This document shows positions 24,073-38,183 of a stretch of 64,000 bases of DNA, piece after piece (the first letter of the stretch is position 1; each line of letters begins with the position of its first letter). Location: assembly GCA_037074615.1 (NCBI GenBank), contig CM073563.1, forward strand, positions 16,166,501-16,230,500. Direction: 5' to 3'. Source of the DNA: Leucaena leucocephala (lineage: Eukaryota > Streptophyta > Magnoliopsida > Fabales > Fabaceae). The notes under the pieces are model-generated. The model made no database searches, was not told where the DNA came from, and saw only the letters and a program-made list of their open reading frames with translations. The position numbers and the translations under genes are program-made.

Positions 24073-27000
24073 ATGCTCACCATATCATCATTTACCATGG
24101 AGAGCTCCAATTGAAGTGAGTTATGCTATGCTGTTGCTGAGAGGCATAGAATTAGACGCTACACTATTTAGTAAGCTCCAGAAATTACCATTACAGCCTA
24201 AAAGTCAGGTTCGTCTCATATCTGGAATAATAGTGTATGCATTTCAATTAGGAAGGAGGTTGTCATACATACATACTATGTATACATGCCATTTATTATA
24301 CATGATTACATACTATACACACACACATTGCATTCAAGAATGTGTAGAACAGTCAACATTGGTAGTATAGTTTTGATCATTATATCTATAAGATATTTTT
24401 TTAATATCTCTAAAATACTCCTTCTGTATCTCAGAATTATCCATATATTTTTCTCCTATGCCTTTCATGGTCATATGAAAATGGATAGAATTTTATCATT
24501 GCTCACTACTTGAACAACAGTATAAGCAATGAGTTGATTTGAGATAAGAATCTTCACATAAAGAGATTTGTGTGTTTGGGATGGCTGATCTAACTTTTTG
24601 AGGGGTGAAGTACGGTGGGCTTGTAGCGATGAAGGTGAAGTAAAAAAAAAAAAAAAAAAAAGCACTTGACTGCCGCAGGGAGAGGGAGGAACACGCAAGA
24701 GAAAAAGAAAAAAAAATGGGTCCACCTACAGCACTCTCTCTCTGTCTAACCTCCTATTTTGTTTCGGTGAAAAGGATTTTTCTTGCCTCCTTAGTCTTTC
24801 TTGTAATTGCTTTCCTTTCCTTTTCTTTTTTCAAAAGTTTATATTAAGAAAATAAATGCATAAAAAATAAAAACAAATCAATATGTATATGATTAATTAA
24901 TGAATTAAATGAATAATCTATTATTTAATATTTAATGATTAATTGAATAAACAAATGAAGTATTTTTGTATTTTTCAATTTTTTCCTAATAATAAATTAA
25001 CTGTTTTTATTTTTATAATTTTTATTTTAATATTCCTTTAAAGGTATCCAATTATATACATATAATATATATAATAAAACTCATCTCCTTTTTCATCAGT
25101 TTACTTATAAACTTACTTTTCAATTATATCATCTAAATAAGTTTGATTTTGTCAAACTATTTTTATTTTTACAAAAAGCTAATCCAAATATAAATCGTGC
25201 TATATTATCTATATTTTGCCCTATCTTATGTTTGCAAAATTCGTATTGCAAAAAAAAAAATTCAAGTTATATTATCGAGAAAAACTCTATTATAATATTT
25301 ATTGTTATTATTGATTATCAATTTATTGATATTTTGATTAATATGATTATTTTGAGAATTATACATTGGTGATTGGTGATGAGAGAGTTGTATTTCTACC
25401 ACGTGGTATAGCATCAATTAGAGCTCGATGTTGACTTTCGTCCCATCTGTTTACCGAGGGATTTACCCCACCTGTTTACCAAGGGAGAATGAATCCATGA
25501 TCTGGTCATATATTCTTTGAATTTTGGCCTTTCCATAATATTTGAGTGGTTAGGTATATGGTAGTTATCTTTAGCCTATGGGTTCAGTAGGCGGGGATAA
25601 AGTTGTTCAATTGAATTGATAAGAAGAATTTGGGTAGGTCATCTATTTAATTTTATTATAATAATATTTTATTTTCTATATATTGTACTTTATAATCTAT
25701 CTCACTTGACACCTTATGAGTATATATTAGCATGTGTGATGAGTATAATTACTGATTATTGAGACATTTGTCTCGTTTATTTTTATTAACATTTTTCAAG
25801 AGATAATCTCGTGTTAGGACCTTAGAAAATGTTTCATAAGCTTGATTAGTGTTATATCAATTGTATAGCTTCCTCCTCTTGATTTATATGTGAAATAGTT
25901 ATATATTACTACAGTAGGTCCCATTTTACATACTCTAATATTATATAATATTTTATTTAGATTTAAAAAAAAGATTTTTAATAACTATGATAGGATTTCT
26001 TTTAAATTTTAGTAAAACTCTTTTTTACTATAGTTAACTCTTTTAAAATAAACTAAATTTATTTATAATATTATTTTTTATTTATATTGTGTATAAAATT
26101 TATTTAAATAATTAATAACACTTATATTTTAGAAGGATTTTATACTCCCCGCTTTGTCTCTTACACTTGTCTATTTTATTTCTTAGTCATTTGACTCTCT
26201 ATCTATCATATCTCTTAATCCTCCAAGTTGATTTTAAGAATAATTGTTCAAAATGAGTTTTTAGGGTTTTTCTGTTTTCAAATGCAATTTTTTATAACAT
26301 TTATCCAATTTAAATTTTTGTTTTTTTTATCGAAACATGTTTTTAAAAACAATTATATCTAAAAGCATAAAAACAGAAAATAGAAAGAAACAGTCCTAGA
26401 ATAATTTTTACATGTTTTATTGTTTTCTATTTTTGAGTTCTTATTGTTATGTTTACTAATTCTCTTTATCACTTGCGCCCATGCTCCTCATTTTGTTTCC
26501 CACTCTTGTCTATATAATCTCTTAATCCATTAATTCTTAATCCGTCGTGGTTACACTCTTTATTTTGTCTTTGACCTTTTCTCAGGTTTCAAGTTGATTT
26601 TAAAAACAATTGTTTTAAAAGAATTTTTTTTATTTTTGTTTTGAAACAAGTTGATTTTTATGAATTAGTTTAAAAGTTGTTTCAAGTTGTTTCAAGTTAA
26701 TTATATGAATTAGTTTAAAAGATAACGTTGTTAAACTCACGAGTTTAAGCAAACTCATGAAAGGGAGTTAAGCTCCAATCTTAAACTAGTAAGATTTTAC
26801 TTTTAAAATATAAAAATGATCAATAATTTAATTTAAATATATTTTTAATCTATATAATTTAAATTAAATCTATAAACATTCATAGTTTATCATTCTTAAT
26901 AAATAAATTTTTATAAATTTCATATATAAAGTCAATAAACATAATTAAATATAAAAACTTAACATGATTTTATAAATTAGAAATGTAAGAATAGTAAATT

Positions 27001-30000
27001 CGACAAGTAAACTCGTGGGTTTAACTAAATTTATTGTTAACACGAGTTTAAGCGCCTGTTGACACAATTTTATGATATAAAAATGAAAAAAATGATAAAA
27101 TTAAAAAATTAACTGGTGAGATTAACAATAATTTAAGAGATTAGATTTAATTATAATTAACTAGTTTATTTAATATTTTTAATATATCTAAAAAAATCAA
27201 CATAGTCTTGTATTATAATCCATTCAGAATAACACAGTCTTACAAATAATAACATATTTCTTTAGGAATATAATTATAGTTCTAATAATCTAAAAGCTTC
27301 TTGGAGAAATAAAATTCTGTTTTCTTCTACAGAGTTTGCTGAAAGAAGAAGCAGAAATTCTATACAAATTAACAAAAGAAGTCTTTTCGCACGAAGTCTG
27401 CTAAGCTTTTACTTGAAGCAGTTTCATAAATGACGAAACATGTTTTGCACGTAATTACAAAGACCACATAATATGTTTTTCACATGATTACAAAACACAT
27501 AACATGCTTTGCACCCAAATTACCGAGAAGAAAACAACTGCGGCTAGATTTGGTACAAGAGTTGCTAATGTTTCATCTGAAACATTCCAATAAGATGTGA
27601 ATGGTTTAAATTTTAGTTTTGGTATAAACAAATGGTTTAAATTTTATTATATTGTTGTATGTTACAATTTAAAACTGGATAACTATGGTGAAAAATTTAA
27701 AATATCTTATAATTAGTTATGATTATTAATTAATTACTAATATAAGGTTCAAAATTTTTTAAAGATTAAAGTGATTTATAATTAAATTAAAAGAATTAAA
27801 AATATTGAGTTGAATTTATTAAGATATATTTTTAATTGAATTGTGTATTACAAGAATTTAATAGCATAGTTGAAGATTGATATTATTTTGCTAAATATGT
27901 TAATAGTATTAAGGTTTAAATCCTATATGAAAAAGTGTCTATATTTAATGTATGATCAAACTTCAAATAAAATTGTCTATAATAAGATGATGTCTATCTC
28001 ATAAAAAAAAAAAAAAAGATTGACACACTCTCATATCCTTAAAGTAAAAGCTATATAACAAATTTTTAGATATTAAAAAAATTATTTAAGTTAATTATTT
28101 GTAAAACTTGAGTATTATTTTTCTAAAATACTCTATTTAATTATTTGTATTAAAATTATCTCTTGATATAAACTTTTTTAATATGTACAATTAAAATGGA
28201 TACTTTAAAAAAAAAGAATTTATAAAATTAAAAGATAAAGTGGATTGATATCTTACATATAATATTAAAGTAAATTCTTTAACAAGTTTCTATATTTAAA
28301 ATGAGAGAGAGAGAGTAAGTTCCCTAACCATTTTTTAGATAGTTATATTTTTTTTCAATTTTTAATTTAGTACCTATCATTTTTTCCTTTTAATTTTATT
28401 TTGTTAGCATAATTAGCTTATGTACATGGGTTAAAAGAGCTAATATAGCAAAGTTATAAGGATTAACAGTATTAATAAAATAAAATTAAATAATTTAATA
28501 AAAAAAATACATAGATACCAAATTAAAAGTTGAGAAAAAATATAGGTATCTATAGAATACTTTTTCCAGAGATTTTCTTTTGAACAACTTAAAAAGGACT
28601 TTTTTAAAAGATGAGTTTTATAAGCGGAGGGAGTATATTCTGTTTTTCTTCCACGTAATGCAATTAAAGTGGAAGGTACATGGAACTGTCCACAAATTTG
28701 CAAGATAAAACAAACGAGTACTTCCTTTGGAGCGAAATCTTCTAAGCAATTTCATAAACGACAAAATGTTTTTAACGTATAATTAAGAATGTTATGTAAT
28801 GTTATTGCATGGTAATAACGAAGGACAAAAGAAGCTCCATAGAAGGTTGAACTCGTCTCATGGTATAAGCCAAAAGATTTTTTATTTTCTACCTAATTTA
28901 TTAAAATTTTATTTTTACTATATTTAAATTTAACTTGTGTTACATATCTAGTTATAGTAGATAAATTTCTTAACATAAATTTTCTATATATATCAAGATT
29001 TAAACTTAAAATTTTATTTAAATAATATCAAACTATTTAATATTTAAATTAATCCTCTTAATGCCAACAAATCTTTTTGTTTTGCTTTCTAAACTTTCCA
29101 ATCTATCTACCTTGAGATAGTCCGTCGTCACTAGATTCTCTTACTATGCATGGTCCAATCATTTGGATTATCAAAGAATACAAAATCATATACATTTTAT
29201 AACTTCAAGGTCTGTATAGAAATTAATTATACTACTCCATTTGGGTTGCTTCAGTAGGCATATAAAAATTACGGATAAATACATATATATTATTATTAAT
29301 GATTACTGAAATATAGGAATCCCAAAATAATCCCTCATAATGACTTAATTCCTATAAAGTCCTTAGAGACTATTATGGAATTAATTTTTTTGTAAAATGA
29401 CATGATTGCCCTTAGTGTAATTAGTTGTCTCTATTTTAATGTTGTTGTCGTCATTTGATAAGTTATAGTTGTTCTTTATTAAATTGTTGTTGTCACTGAT
29501 ATTATACTAAATTTGTTGATATGGTCTTAATTTTTATTATTATTTAATAAGTTAAAGTCATTAACTGTTAAACTGTTATTGCTATTTTATTTTTTAAATT
29601 AAAAATAGATAATTTTGTGCTAAAATTGAGTCTCAGACTTGTCATTTGGGATTTCACGGTGATTAAGTTATTTTAGGATCCTCAACGGTATTTCCCTATT
29701 GGGAGGGGGAGGTCTGTCTTTCTCCCCGTTAACATTTCCAGTAATTACATTAACAAATAAAATTGACATTTAAAAAGATTCCCTTAAATAATTTATGAAA
29801 AATTAATTTTTTTATTCTATAGAGTTTTGACTTAGTACAATTTTGTGACAGTTAAAATTTTGTCTTTAAACTTTAACTCATTATAATTTATTTTTGATAT
29901 TTTTAAACATTTAAAATTTTAGTCATTAAACTTCATCAAATATATAATTTTATTTTCTAAAATATAAATATTAATATTTTAAATAATTAAATTATTGAGA

Positions 30001-30860
30001 CTAAATAACATTGTGTCAAAGTTTGTAAATTGAGTTAAAAATGAGTTAAAATTATATAAGGATTAAATTTTATTAAGTAAAAATATACTAATAAAAAAAT
30101 TAATTTTCCTAAATATTTAATATATATTTAATTGAATACTAATTCCAAAACATTGAATGCATCAATTAGTCAATAAATTAATGAATAAAATACAAGATCA
30201 TTATTCTGCGAGCATGAGTCATTCGTTTGACAGCGAAAACTGAAGTGCATATCATATGTAGAGACTAATTAACTCATAGCTGTATCATAAAACTTCAAAC
30301 ATTGGAACTCCAAGGAATCTGCTAAGCAATTTAATGATAAAACTAGATTAGTCCTTTTGTTCTATCAGTTACTTTACGTTATAAACCTAAGCATGACACT
30401 AATAGACCTTAGTCTAAGTGGAAGGAGTTTTGAGTGTTTAAATATGAAATTTTGAGTTTGAGTCTGTATGAATGTAGAAAATACCTTTAGGAGAGTTATC
30501 TCAAATTGAACCCAACAATACTTAAATCTAACCCAGTCAAATAGCTATATTAAAAAAAGCATGGTTCTTTGTTTGATCTCAGTTCCTTAGTGGCTAACTA
30601 ATATATATGACAATATTCATACTTTGGTTTTATAAGAGACATTATTGTCTGAGACGATTCTGAATAGAACATATTCTGTTACATTGAACCAGATAATTTT
30701 GTTTATATCCCAATAAATCATACCAGGTTTTATGGGGTGTGGACAACCTAGAACTTATCTCATTCTTGTGGTTTTCATCGACATTCTTGTCTTTCTTCCA
30801 ACAAAACCAGTTTTTACAGCACAAGGACAAGTTAAGGATGAGACCAAAATATTCAATGCA
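24073..30860. other. Gene-poor AT-rich intergenic region
   Basis: After the amylase stop there is 3' flanking DNA, a (A)n run near 24643-24661 and long AT-rich DNA. A GGAGGGAGTA end at about 28627-28636 marks a MITE-like remnant. Open frames at 28440-28703 and 30642-30830 show no recognised domain. No gene seen. Confidence 0.5.
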
Positions 30861-30968
30861 TATATATGTGAACTAGTGCTAACATGATATATATTTCATT
30901 CCAAGTAAACTATAACTTCTTGTGTGTGTTTATTTGGCCTTTCTTGTCCATAAACAGTTAAAACAAAA

Positions 30969-33900
30969 ATGGAGCTTGCAACTGTAAAAACTGAATTCTG
31001 CCCAAGAAACCATAGGATGTTAATGATGGAAGGCGGGAATATCGACATGAAGTGCACAAAAAGGCGGCGAAGAGACTCATCGGTTGCGCTTTTACAGGGA
31101 AGTGAGAAACAAGAGCAACCACCACAGGGTGGTCAATCAACTACTGTCAAGAGAAGTTCAAGGTTTCGTGGAGTTAGCAGGTCTCTTCTATGAACAAATT
31201 ATTATATAACATGAAAATAAAGCATTCAAATATAAACTTACTTCAAATACAAATTCAAATGTAATATACCGTTTCTTAACATAAATGCTTTATTATTAAT
31301 GATTTGAAGCTAATCATATTTTCCTGCAAAGTAAGCAGACATAGATGGACAGGGAGATATGAAGCTCATTTATGGGACAAAGGGACTTGGAATCCAACTC
31401 AAAAGAAGAAAGGGAAGCAAGGTATATATATGTGTAACACTTCATCTACTTCATTTCTTATTAGCTTACTATGTTCACTGGTACAAAAAGATTTTCTACA
31501 TCAGGTCTTTTACACCAGTAGTTGTTATGGGGATGGTGTAAAAAATGTGACTTATATAGCATTTTCATAAATAAGATGCAAGATTATTTATTTTCTACAC
31601 TGGTTGTGACAATAACTTGTTTAAATTGTCATGACTCCTAGGTGCCTAGGTTTACGCTTGAGGGTAATAGATAACTCGCCTTACCCAACATTAGTATTGC
31701 CTAGGAGGAAGAGAGACTTCGCCATACCTTTAGATCGTAGATGAGCTCAACCCCTTTTTAAAAATTTTTTTACCAAAAAAAAAATTGTCATGACTAGTTG
31801 CACGTGAACCGGTGTGGAAAGTGAATATGATTTAGTTTTTTGTCAACCTTGTCTATATCTGTTAGCAAAACCAGTTTAAAAAGTCTTTTATTACATCAAC
31901 TCAACAACTGGTGTAGAAAGCCTAATACTTTCTACATCAGCTGGAGAACTGGTCTGAAAAACTTTTTCTAACCGATGTAAGAATGCCTTTTTGCAGTAGT
32001 GGTTGTTCTTTATGCTCATCTTGATTTCTCACATCATGTTCATTTCTTTGTGTTTTTGTCTGACAAATTTGGATTCGCTGGTTGGTATGGATCAGTATAT
32101 TTGGGTAAGTACTTGAACTTTTTGTTTGCTGGTCATAAAGTTGAAAACTGACCTCCTGAGATGATTGACTTATATTATTGAACAGGAGCTTATGCTGATG
32201 AAGAAGCTGCTGCTAGAGCATATGATTTGGCTGCACTCAAGTACTGGGGAACTTCTACCTTCACAAACTTCCCTGTACGGTTCTCATTCTGTAAACTAAG
32301 TCATCTTTATTTGATTTTTGAGCAAAATTTAGTAGAAATCATATATAACTAATTTAATTAGATTAAGAAAGTTATTTAAATTAGTTAGCATGAGGTGTTT
32401 TTTTTTCTAAAATATCCTAATTATTCTTAATTCCTTTCCTCCGTCTCTTAGTTGATCATTGTTAAGGGAGTATTAATAGAGATAATTTAGGAAAAAATGA
32501 TAAATATAGGAAATAAGTCTTATATTGAGAACTGATATCAACTGCCTAAATAGGTCATATATTAAGAACTGGAGGAGTATATTCAATCTACTTAAAAGTG
32601 TTTTTGTCATACGTTCTTTTTTGGTTTTGTCATTGATTAATTAAATCTACTTATTTTTAGTAGACTTAAGCATCTAAATATTTTCATAATAACCATAGGT
32701 TATGCCCACTGATATCTCAACAACTTATAAACTACAATGACAATTTTTGTGTGTAGGTATCTAATTATGAGAACGAGATTGAGATAATGAAAAACATGAC
32801 AAAAGAAGAATATCTTGCTTCATTAAGAAGGTAAAATGCCATCTCTTCAGGAACTCATGCCCTTGGGAATTATATATCAGTAACATGAATGTAACTTTAC
32901 ATTTTGCAGAAGAAGCACTGGATTTTCCAGAGGGGTATCAAAGTACAGAGGAGTTGCAAGGTGAACTAGTGTTCCAACACATGCATGTTAATTACAATCA
33001 AGCATTTTGGCTTCTAATAAGTAAATTAAAAATTCTGAAATTTGAGTGCAGGCACCATCACAATGGAAGATGGGAAGCAAGAATAGGGAGAGTTTTTGGT
33101 AACAAGTACCTCTACCTTGGCACTTACTGTGAGTTTCACACTCTTATTTATTATTAGTATAAAGTTAAATTACATAAAACTCTCCTAAAGTTTGGATCAC
33201 GTACAAATAACCCCTTTTAACATTTAAAATTGAAAAATAAACCTTCCTGAACTTTTAGGTATGTGCGGATAACTCCCAATTATCAATTATATACCCTTTA
33301 AACTTTATTTTTGTGTGCATATAACCCTTCAAACTTGATTGAGATTTAGATAATCCCTCTAAATTTTAAGTTGTGTATTAAGTAACACAAAATTAATTGT
33401 CTGGGAGTTACGAATTTAGGGATTCATTGTATAGTTTCAAATGTTAGGGATGTTATCTATACATGTTAGGAAGAAATTCAGGGGATTATGTATAATTTAG
33501 CCATATGCTAGCATATTTAGGAGGAGATCAAACATATCAAAATGTAAATTCATAGTATTTTGAAGGTGAAAGATGAATTCTTAAGAATGGTGATGTTGCA
33601 GGTACCCAAGAAGAGGCAGCTCGTGCATATGATATAGCAGCTATAGAATACAGAGGCTTGAATGCAGTGACAAACTTTGACTTGAGTACATATATTAGAT
33701 GGCTAAGACCAGAAGCCCTTAATACTACTTCTCAAGAACAAAAGCAAAACCCAGAATTTCACCATCTCATTACCAACCCTAACCTCACCCAAACCTGCAG
33801 AGAAATCACTGAGGTATCATATCAGTGCTGAAACATTCTAATTATTTTATGTTACTTACAAAATAATTATGAGTTTTCATATTGAAATCTGTCCCAAGAG

Positions 33901-34779
33901 TTGTCTGAAAGTTCCCACTTGTTTTAATGGTTGCTGTAGAAAAATGATCATACCTTGAAACCGACGAACTAGTCGATTTACTCACACAAAATAGAATCAC
34001 AATCCAGAATCCGTTTATGTTTACACAACGAAATAACACTCCTGGAGGAAGAGGGGGAGTCGGGGGTGCAGAGGAAAACTGTTGTTTCTTCTTTTTTATT
34101 TTGTGACTTTCTTTCCTTCCTTCTATTGCCATCCACGTAGACACATATATTTGAAATAGTTTTGTAGTGTCTGTTAACCGTTCCCACCGTTTTCCAAATA
34201 AAAAGGGGGCTTACAAATGAAAAGGACAAAGTTTCAAATATGTCAAGTTATAAAGGGTATAATAGTCCAAAAAATCTTGGTTATGGAAGTGGGCCTCAAC
34301 AAAACAAACAGTCCAAATGTGGATTTCACCTCCTATTCCAATTCTAGATCCCCAGTTCTAGTGTATCAAAAGGTGATTATGAATGTGTTTGTTTAAATAT
34401 GTCCAAAAAGTTATCTGAAACTTATCAATTGTTTCTACACCAGGTACCTAATTCCAATCCCAGTACAAAAGAGCAAGATATACCTCAGTATTCAACCCCT
34501 TTATGTCATAGTAGTAGGGCCAAGTCATCATCTTCTCCAACAGCATTAGGGCTTCTGCTGAAATCCTCAATGTACAGAGAGCTAATGCAGAAAAATATAA
34601 ATCATGGAAAAGGTGAAGAAGAAGAAAACCCACAAGAAGGAAGTAATCGGTTTCCTTACTTATTCTCTTCCAATGGTAATAGAATACCAAATTTACAGTT
34701 ACCAGAAGAGAAAGCAGTGCCAGCACAGTATCATAGAACTGAGCAATCTGTATGGAATGAGTGCTTTCAAAGAATCTGA
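30969..34779 (+). CDS. AP2-type transcription factor, WRINKLED3/4-like (two AP2 domains)
   Basis: DNA-binding nuclear factor of the AP2 family. Nine exons: 30969-31180, 31339-31421, 32096-32104, 32186-32274, 32757-32830, 32910-32960, 33052-33128, 33602-33813, 34444-34779; predicted 380 aa. A KRRRR cluster (31-35) is a likely nuclear signal. AP2 repeat 1 covers about 64-131 (SSRFRGVSRHRWTGRYEAH, then VYLGAY and AARAYDLAALKYWG). The linker is about 132-165. AP2 repeat 2 covers about 166-224 (SKYRGVARHHHNGRWEAR, YLYLGTY, AARAYDIAAIEYRG). Repeat 1 has the WRI/ADAP-style LWDK..KKKGKQ segment and not the ANT-type one. Related Arabidopsis proteins control fatty-acid, cuticle-lipid or ABA responses; which orthologue this is cannot be decided here. 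The C-terminal exon is weakly conserved. No lesion was seen. Confidence 0.92.
31476..32001. mobile_element. Non-autonomous CACTA element in AP2 intron 2
   Basis: Starts CACTGGTACAAAAAG at 31476 and ends CTTTTTGCAGTAGTG at 32001, which are inverted ends with two to three mismatches. The 3-bp target duplication GTT sits at 31473-31475 and 32002-32004. Subterminal motifs TTTCTACATCAGG, TTTTACACCAG and ACCGATGTAAG occur in both orientations. No coding frame. The 3' end lies 94 bp before the micro-exon. Confidence 0.88.
32096..32104 (+). other. 9-nt micro-exon of the AP2 gene
   Basis: TATATTTGG is flanked by ..CAG and GTAAGT. With the split codons on each side it supplies Val-Tyr-Leu-Gly of AP2 repeat 1. 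Without it the frame stays open but the repeat loses its YLG strand. A 9-nt exon here is a known hallmark of WRI1-type genes. Confidence 0.92.
33163..33502. mobile_element. MITE-like element in AP2 intron 7
   Basis: Left end AGTTAAATTACATAAAACTC and right end ATTATGTATAATTTAGCC are imperfect inverted repeats. The inside contains repeated 'AGTTTGGATCACGTACAAAT / AACTTTTAGGTATGTGCGGA' type segments seen in plant non-autonomous DNA transposons. No clear target duplication. Confidence 0.5.
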
Positions 34780-37700
34780 TTTTGTTTTCTTATTTTTGTG
34801 CTTTGCATAATTGTAGAATTTGAATAATTGCTCACTTTTGCATATTTAGATCTTTAAATTTCATAATGAGAAAAAAATTAGTGGACAACATTCTCCTCGC
34901 TTTCAGATTCTATCTCAACTAATAGGTGAGTTATAAGGGGGACATTTTGTAATGAGCAAAGAAATAGAAAGATGAAATTGCTATTTATAGAGCCAATTTT
35001 ATATATTTATAAAATTTTTCAAACTGAAAACATTTTTATAGAGTTAAAAAAGTCTTCAAAAAAAAAATATATTCGTACATAGCTTAAAATATATTACACA
35101 CAACTGAAGAAGAGTTATACAAGTTAAAAAAGAGTTTTACTTACTTGAGGACTTAGATTGTTATATAAATTTTAATTACCTTCGGGCAGTACATATTTCA
35201 AAAGGGAATTATGCAGCAATTTTTTAAGTAATATTTATGTTAGGGAGTGTTATTTTAAAATATAAAAGAGCTTTTATTTTTTTTAAATAGAGATGAGAAC
35301 TTTGTAACTAAATTAGAATAGAGAATTTTAGAAGGCAAATATTTATCACACTTGTACAAATTATATTTTAACCAATTTTATAACAACTTCTATAAATTTG
35401 ATAATATTTTGTCCTAAGGTCAAACAGTACAAGACTTATTATTAAAATTTAAAAGCATCGTATTTTGAAAAGCTTATTCTAAATATATTTTAAGGGGAAT
35501 CATGTCTGAGGACCAAATTCACAGATATTTTATTCCTAAAGATCACTAATGGTAAATACCTATTGGTCCCCTTGTAAAATTGTGATGTTTGAGTGGTAAA
35601 TAATATTAAACATCTTTTTAGTTGTAAATGTGCTTTACGGGAATGGTAAATACTCATAGTTTGAACGGTAAATTTGTTTCTTAATAATCAATTGGAGAAT
35701 CTAGCCCTTGAGTATTTGCCAGGAGAGACTATACTCAATTTTTTTTTATACAATTTTTTTAAAAAAGATTATACACACTCACAATTTAAAAGTAAGATAA
35801 AATCTACTTTCTTACTAAACAAATTATACTCACAAATTAATTATTAAAAAGGCCATCAAATTTATTACTTATATAACCCAAATTTATTTATTAAATTAAT
35901 TATTAAAAAGGCCATCAAATTTTAAAGCAAATTTATTAGTCACTGTAAGTATTCACCATTCGCATAACACAAATTTACAACTAAAAAATATTTAACACTA
36001 TTTACGTCTCAAATAACATAACATTATAAGTAGAACAATGAGTATTTTGTCATTAGTTGTCCTTAAAAACGAAAGTTCCGTGAATTTACTCCTTAGTTCA
36101 CAAGGAGGGTATTTCTTATTAGTTTATTTTACCTTGTGTGAAATTACATTTATAATTTAGAAAAACATGAAACTATTTATACAGAAAATGTGTTTAATTG
36201 AAAAACCAATTTAATTAACACTTGGCCGTACTAGCTAATAACAAGGAACAAAAATGTGAAAACCTAATAAAATAATCACATCAATAACTAAATCCCTAAA
36301 AACAACTCCGCTCAATTTATAGTTCGAATTAACATGGGCAGAAGCTAAATCTAAAGACTCAATTCCTATAAAAAAAACACCAATATAGAAGGATAATCAC
36401 AAACTCTAAAATTAAAATAACTAATAATATAATTCAGTTAATATTATAAAAAAAAAAAAAAACCTTGGCATCGGCTTTGCGTCTTGGTATCACCATTAAT
36501 AGAAAAATTCAATTTTTTGAAACTATTTACAAACTCGTGGGATCACAATTAAAGGAATTGAATGTAAATGAACTCAAGAAGTCTCTATATTAATATACTA
36601 ACTATAGTTTTAAGAGAGAGCAAAAGAGATCACAAACGATCTCATGTTTTTCTCACCAACAACCGAGCTGCCAAATAAATGTTATATTGGATACATAAAA
36701 AGAAGAGAACGAAAGAATTGCCTTTCGAAAGCTAAGGTATGTATACTATTTCGTCGAGAACTATACATCAATACCTGATTGGACCAGGCCTACAAAAAAA
36801 AATCAAAGAAAACAAGGTCAATCGATACAAGATAACGTTCAGCAGATAGCAAAAATTGGTCAATTAAGAAAAGGCATAGACTAGAAGTGACATGTATTAT
36901 AACATCATAAGGTCTTCATTATGAATCTGACTGGTGACACCTACCCATAGAAATTGCCCAGGAAAAACCATGACAATCATATAGGACTGGCTTTTGAAAA
37001 AGAGTAGCTCCTTTTAGCACTAGCCATAATGGTGTTGGAGCATTTCAAACGACCAAATTGCAAACAACCCAAAATCACTTCATGTTCATAGAAGAAGGCC
37101 TTCTACTGCCAATCCAAATCATGTTCATGGAAGGCCTTCTGCTGCCAGATGGATATCCAAATAACACTTCATGTACAGCTTGATCATGGATCATGAGTGC
37201 TCTTTCAGGAGATGCAGGAGAAATTTAAAGGGAGAAAGGGTTAGGTTACCGATTATCTTATCTTTTAAATGTATTTCAGTTACTCTTCTATAGAGTTATT
37301 TTGCTTTGGCTGAACCATTTTGCACAAGTCATTTAAGAAAGTAAGATTGGACTTATTTAATGGGCTAGAATCCAATCTAAAGGGATTTTGATCCACTAAA
37401 AGGATTACTCAGCCAGAGCCTGCCAAGTAGCTGCATTGGATCAGCACCTTTTTTGGTTGTCTTGTAGAATCTAGATCCCTTGGCCCACTCTATTCCCTCC
37501 AAATATGTTGAGTGCTAAAGAATGACTCTAGGGGTTGAATGGGGAAAAATCACTTTAAGACTGGAATCCTATATCGTTAAATTTTTATTCAGGCAGATAA
37601 TATAAAACATGTTACCAAAAGATTTAAAACAAACCAAGCGACATTCAAGTGTCACGAGATAACCCGATAAAGCATATTGTTCAGTAACAATAATCCCCCC

Positions 37701-38183
37701 CCCCCCCCCGGGAAAAAAATATCTAGTCTCTAATAGCGTATCAGCCTTTAACAATAAAAAAAAGTGTAAATAATAAGAAATTCACTCTTCACAATATGTT
37801 GTACACGTAAATCCTAGAGGTGAAAGTATACACAATTTGCCCAAGAAAAGAGCATATGTATCTTTTTATATAAAGCTAGGTATAAATGTTACGCCAAAAT
37901 AAGGGCCCATGAGATAGAAAAGTAAAATCATAAATAAAGTTCAGGTTTGAATTCCATAAATAATATAGACATTATTGTCCATACTGATAAAGATGCATCC
38001 AATTTATATTTTGAGAATGAGTTGGTTGAACAAGAAAATTCACTTACTGAAATTGAAAAATTGAATAAGTAAATCAATTAAAATGGTTGGATGGCACCAA
38101 TAAATTACAGTATTAACTCCCATTTCTTATTGAATTCTTGTTGAATTAACTTATCAACTTGTTTTAATATCAAACATTTAAAA
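34780..38183. other. Intergenic region with short duplications
   Basis: It holds a 30-bp duplicated segment AAATTAATTATTAAAAAGGC.. at about 35834 and 35894, and a tandem repeat of TCATGTTCAT..GAAGGCCTTCT at about 37080-37140. If the DUF1664 gene is spliced after 38248, its last exon would lie here. No separate gene seen. Confidence 0.45.
37695..37709. repeat. Homopolymer run of 15 C
   Basis: Fifteen consecutive C followed by GGG in an AT-rich context. It may be real or an assembly or sequencing artefact. Confidence 0.9.
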
